In this document: positions 1 through 3,400 of the stretch, one piece after another | How the letters are laid out: every line of letters begins with the position of its first letter | Numbering within the stretch: position 1 is the first letter of the stretch | Source of the DNA: Phycisphaeraceae bacterium | Lineage (GTDB): Bacteria > Planctomycetota > Phycisphaerae > Phycisphaerales > Phycisphaeraceae | DNA: 5,655 nucleotides | Assembly (NCBI GenBank): GCA_029260675.1 | Contig: JAJDCV010000345.1 | Span: 1-5,655 of the forward strand | Reading direction: 5' to 3' | Notes under the pieces: generated by a model | Database searches by the model: none | What the model was told of the DNA's origin: nothing | What the model saw: the letters and a program-made list of their open reading frames with translations, nothing else | Position numbers and translations under genes: made by a program

Positions 1-40
1 GGGTCTGGGCGGACTGGGTCTGCTAAGAAAACGACATTAA
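1..40 (+). CDS. 3' end of a PEP-CTERM-type surface protein gene (partial)
   Basis: Reading from base 2 gives GLGGLGLLRKRH followed by TAA at 38-40; the rest of the gene lies left of the window. A Gly/Leu-rich hydrophobic run ending in a short Arg/Lys cluster right at the stop is the typical end of a PEP-CTERM sorting signal, in which a Pro-Glu-Pro motif, a membrane helix and a basic tail direct the protein to exosortase for cleavage and surface attachment or release. Only the helix end and basic tail are visible; the Pro-Glu-Pro motif would lie about 15-20 residues further left. The following gene encodes a repeat protein of a class often found with this signal, which supports the call. A plain C-terminal membrane anchor would look similar. 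Another frame is open to base 81 but gives no recognisable sequence. Confidence 0.7.
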   Translation, partial: GLGGLGLLRKRH

Positions 41-42
41 AA

Positions 43-65
43 GGCGTATGGATCGTCCACATGCC
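43..65 (+). terminator. hairpin just after the upstream stop codon, probable terminator
   Basis: GGCGTATGGA (43-52) pairs with TCCACATGCC (56-65) around a TCG loop: ten positions with one G-T wobble and one A-C mismatch. It begins three bases after the upstream TAA, where an intrinsic terminator is expected. The tract after it (GATGTTCTGTC, then TTGATTTA) is only moderately T-rich, so termination may be weak or factor-assisted. A second small stem (CCGA 64-67 with TCGG 75-78) overlaps its end. If it works, the giant gene needs its own promoter in 66-340. Confidence 0.45.
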
Positions 66-144
66 GATGTTCTGTCGGTCTTGATTTAGATTCATTCTCT
101 GCGCCGCGTTGAGCCTACCGGCCCATGTGGCGTTTACCGCAGAC

Positions 145-311
145 ATCGCCACTCAAGCCCGATCGGCGGCTTCGCGTCTCCCTCACCCCCATGTTTATGG
201 GGGTTGTATGTACGGATATTGCGAATAATCTGGCTATTTATGGATATGTCCTTAGGCGAAGATCGCCACTCATGTCGCCCTGCATAGACGAATTGATGTA
301 TATCACCCCCA
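145..311 (+). repeat. pair of short direct repeats in the leader, possible diverged duplication
   Basis: ATCGCCACTCA occurs at 145-155 and 262-272, and TCACCCCCA at 183-191 and 303-311. The order is the same and the offsets nearly equal (117 and 120 bases), which suggests an old imperfect tandem duplication of about 118 bases; the sequence between the motifs is no longer alignable by eye. A weaker relative of the first motif (GATCGTCCACATGCCG) lies at 51-66, partly inside the terminator-like stem. Chance similarity is not excluded. Confidence 0.3.
185..204 (+). promoter_or_regulatory. perfect 8-bp leader hairpin
   Basis: ACCCCCAT (185-192) and ATGGGGGT (197-204) are exact reverse complements separated by the loop GTTT. 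Five consecutive G-C pairs make it a strong stem. TTGTATG follows rather than a run of T, so it is a poor intrinsic terminator on this strand, and the minus strand has no T-run after it either. It may be a secondary-structure element of the leader RNA or a protein-binding palindrome. Its G-rich arm could instead pair with the second ACCCCCA at 305-311, near the ribosome binding site. Confidence 0.4.
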
Positions 312-340
312 GATTTTTGTAATCCGGTTGAACGCTAATG

Positions 341-347
341 AAGGAAG
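341..347 (+). promoter_or_regulatory. ribosome binding site fixing the start at 352
   Basis: AAGGAAG contains AGGA (342-345) with six bases between it and the ATG at 352, a normal Shine-Dalgarno position. It favours 352 over the next in-frame ATG at 379, which has no such site and would remove most of the signal peptide. The reading frame upstream is closed by TAG at 253-255 and has no better start between. An out-of-frame ATG at 338 opens a five-codon reading frame (MKEER) whose TGA (353-355) overlaps the main ATG. Confidence 0.7.
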
Positions 348-351
348 AACG

Positions 352-432
352 ATGAGATCACAATTATTCAGCGCGTTCATGGCCTGCCTGGCCCTTTCGT
401 TTGCGGCCTCTTCGTCTGCCGCGGTCCTGGCC
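352..432 (+). other. signal peptide, residues 1-27
   Basis: The first residues are MRSQLF, then a hydrophobic core through FMACLALSFAA (about residues 5-19), a Ser/Ala stretch, and two possible signal peptidase I sites: after Ala-23 (S-S-A) or after Ala-27 (V-L-A, followed by TEDF). Only one positive charge, Arg-2, precedes the core, which is weak but acceptable. Cys-12 is not in a lipobox (F-M-A-C), so a lipoprotein is unlikely. Export by Sec is expected. Confidence 0.75.
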
Positions 433-3400
433 ACGGAAGACTTTAACTTCACAGGCGCACTGACCGACAACGGCTGGACCGCGCACAGCAGCGCGGGCAG
501 CAAGCAGATATTGTCAGACGGAAGCGACGCCACGCTCCAGCAGGGCGCGGGTGCCGGCGAGGATGTCAACCTCGCGTTCGCGCCCCAGGGCGCTACCGCC
601 AAGACCTTTGCCTCCTTCGACGTGACCGTCTTAAATACCCTGAGTATCGGCAACGGTGACCTGGACGCTAACGGCCTGTACTTCGCGCACTTCAAAGACG
701 CCGCCACCAACTTCCCCGGGCGTGTCTTTGTGACCAACCCCGGCGCGGGCGGCGACTTCAGCTTCGGCATCGAGGTGAATGATGCGTCCGTCGATCAGGT
801 CTGGGCGAGCGACTTCAGCTTCGACACCCAGCACAAGGTCGTCCTGGCCTACGACGCGGGCACCGGTTTCGCCGAGCTTTGGCTGGACCCGGTCAACGAA
901 TCATCCATCAAGCTAGTCACCACCAACTTCAACGCCGGCACCCTGGTCGAGTCGTTCGCCCTAAGGCAGAGCGGCGACTACACCGGCAACATCCAGATCG
1001 ACAACGTCGCCGTCGGCACCGACTTCGCCAGCGTCTTCTTCGTCTGGGACGGCAGCATCGGCAACTGGGACACCGACGCGAGCTGGCTCGGCGGCGTCGA
1101 GCCGACGATTAATGACGACGTGACGATCAACGGCGGCACGGTCAACGTGACGATGGCGGGCGAGGTCGCCAAGCATGTCCAACTCGACGGCGGATCGCTC
1201 GTCGTCGATGCCGGAAACCTCTCCACCGCAACAACCGGTACGGCGGGCCTGGACATCAACTCGACTATGTCGTTGATCAACAGTGCCAACGCCAACGTGT
1301 TCGCCTTGTCCATCGGTACGACCACGGCTGGGTCCGTTGTTGTGGACGGAGCGGCATCACAGATGACGGTCACAAGCCCCTCGGGACTTGCGATGCCCAA
1401 GTTCAAGGTAGGTGTCGATAACGTCGGCTCCCTGTCGATCGTCAACGGTGCGACGTTCCTCTACAACCCGGGGGACTCCGCGCAATTCGTCATACTCGGG
1501 GAAGAGGCTGGTTCCGGTGGCCCGGACACCGTGAGCGATGATGGCAGCCGGCTGACCGTGGACGGCCTCGGGTCCGTCGCCGACTTTAACAGCAACCGGC
1601 TCAATGTTGGCCAGTTTGATGATGCCCACATCCGCGTCACCAACAGTGGCGTGCTGAGGACCGGGTACGGCGTGATTTCTGATCAAGCAGGCTCGGCTGG
1701 CAGTTCAGCCATCGTTAGCGGCCCAGGCTCGCAATGGATCATCACCAACGGCGGACTTGCAGGCAATCTGGATGTCGGTCAGCACGAACAAGGCAGCCTC
1801 CTGATCGAGAACGGCGGCTTTGTCTCTGCTGAGTCAGATTTCCAGATGGGTCTGCTCCAGTTCGCAGGCGCGCCCAGCACGGCAACGGTCACCGGCATCG
1901 GGTCACAACTGTCGGTCACCGGCATCGGCCTAATCGGCGGCTCGGATGTGGGAGCAACCACCGGGAGTCAATCGACCTTGTCAGTGCTCGATGGTGCGAC
2001 AGCTCAGTTCGGTGGCGGGCTCAACATCGCCAACGAAGCCATGACAGACGGTAGCAGTGTCACGGCCGATGGCGTAGGAAGCGTCTTAACAGTCAGTGGC
2101 CAGACAAATATTGGGCTCAACGCGGCCGGTCATCTTCTGGTTGATAACGGCGGTGTCGCTACCACCGGGCTGGGCCAGGTCGGTGTTTTTGTCGGTAGTG
2201 GCGGCAGCACCGCGACCGTCACGGGCGCGGGCTCCCAGTGGAACCTCACCGGTGACCTGTTTGTTGGCAGATTCGATTCAGGAAATACACTCACCGTATC
2301 TAACGGCGGGTCCGTCTCGACGACGGGCTTTTTCAGGATCGCCAACGATGCCGGGACCTTAGGCAGCAGCGTGATCGTGGATGGTGCGAATTCTGCCCTA
2401 CTTTCGGGCGGGGAAGTGCGCGTAGGTGGGATGTCGCCGGGGCATCTGACCGTGAGCAATGGCGGGTTGGTGACGACAGGCCCGGCCGACGTCCTATTCA
2501 TGGGAACGGAAGCCGGGTCAGGGGGCAGCACTGTCACGGTGACAGGATTGAACAGTCAGTTGAACGTAGGAACCGATCTTTTCGTGGGTCGGTTCGCTCC
2601 AAGTTCGCTTTCAGTCAGTGGCGGCGGTGCCGTGACCGCCAATGAGGTCAACGTCTCGTTCTTTACCGGGAGTGACAACAGCGACATCACCGTGTCGGGC
2701 AGCGGGTCTTCGCTGGATGCGGCGAGCCGGCTGACCATCGGTGCCGGTCGGCCCGGTACGATGGTGGTCGAGCAGGGAGCTTCGGTGTCTTCCAATAATA
2801 AGGTGACGTCGGCCCTGATCATCGCCGGGGGCGGCAGCACCGCGGGCAGCAGCCTCACGGTCCGCGATCCCGGCTCGTCGATCACGACCAATGGCTTTGT
2901 GGCAAAGATCGGCAACCTGTCGGACGGGGACCTGTTCGTAGGAAATGGCGGCGCGGTCAACACGGGGGCTATGCTTATTGCGGTAGAGACAGGGTCTGGC
3001 GGCAGCGGTGTTACGGTGACAGATGTCGGCAGTCAAGTCGTCGCCAGCGGCACTCTTTCCGTCGGCGTGCTTGCCCCCGGTTCGCTTGCAATCAGCAACG
3101 GTGCGACGGTCACCGCCGGCGGTTTTTCGGACATCGCTTCAGGTATAGGATCAGGAGGGTCTAGCGCCACTGTCTCCGGTTTGGGCTCTCGCCTGGACGT
3201 ATCGGGGCGGTTAACCGTGGGTCAACGTTCCCCGGGTAGTCTGCTGATCGATTCCGGCGGGGTCGTGACCAGCGGTGTCGATCCTCTCGTAGCGCTGATC
3301 ATCGGCGGCGACGGCGGTTCAGCGGGGAGCAGTGTCACGGTCAGAGACCCCGGCTCGGTACTCGATAACAACGGCCTGATCGCCAGGATAGGCAACCTCT

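Larger units (their letters stand above)
41..351. other. intergenic leader between the two surface-protein genes
   Basis: No convincing gene was found on either strand in these 311 bases; the composition is visibly more AT-rich than the gene that follows. It holds the terminator-like hairpin at 43-65, a perfect hairpin at 185-204, repeated short motifs (145-155 with 262-272; 183-191 with 303-311) and the ribosome binding site at 341-347. The AT-rich stretch 205-260 is the likeliest place for the promoter of the giant gene; AATAAT at 224-229 resembles a -10 box, but no -35 box stands at a good distance (TTGTAT at 204-209 is too close), so no promoter is annotated. Confidence 0.7.

Noticed and set aside
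185..204. Intrinsic terminator
   Set aside because: The stem is strong, but no run of T follows on either strand; the hairpin at 43-65 is better placed for the upstream gene.
125..322. 65-codon open frame in the leader on the + strand
   Set aside because: No ribosome binding site, no recognisable motif, and a composition unlike the neighbouring genes. It also runs through the 185-204 hairpin.
379..387. Possible lipoprotein signal around Cys-12
   Set aside because: The residues before Cys are F-M-A, which do not form a lipobox, and the hydrophobic core continues after the Cys.
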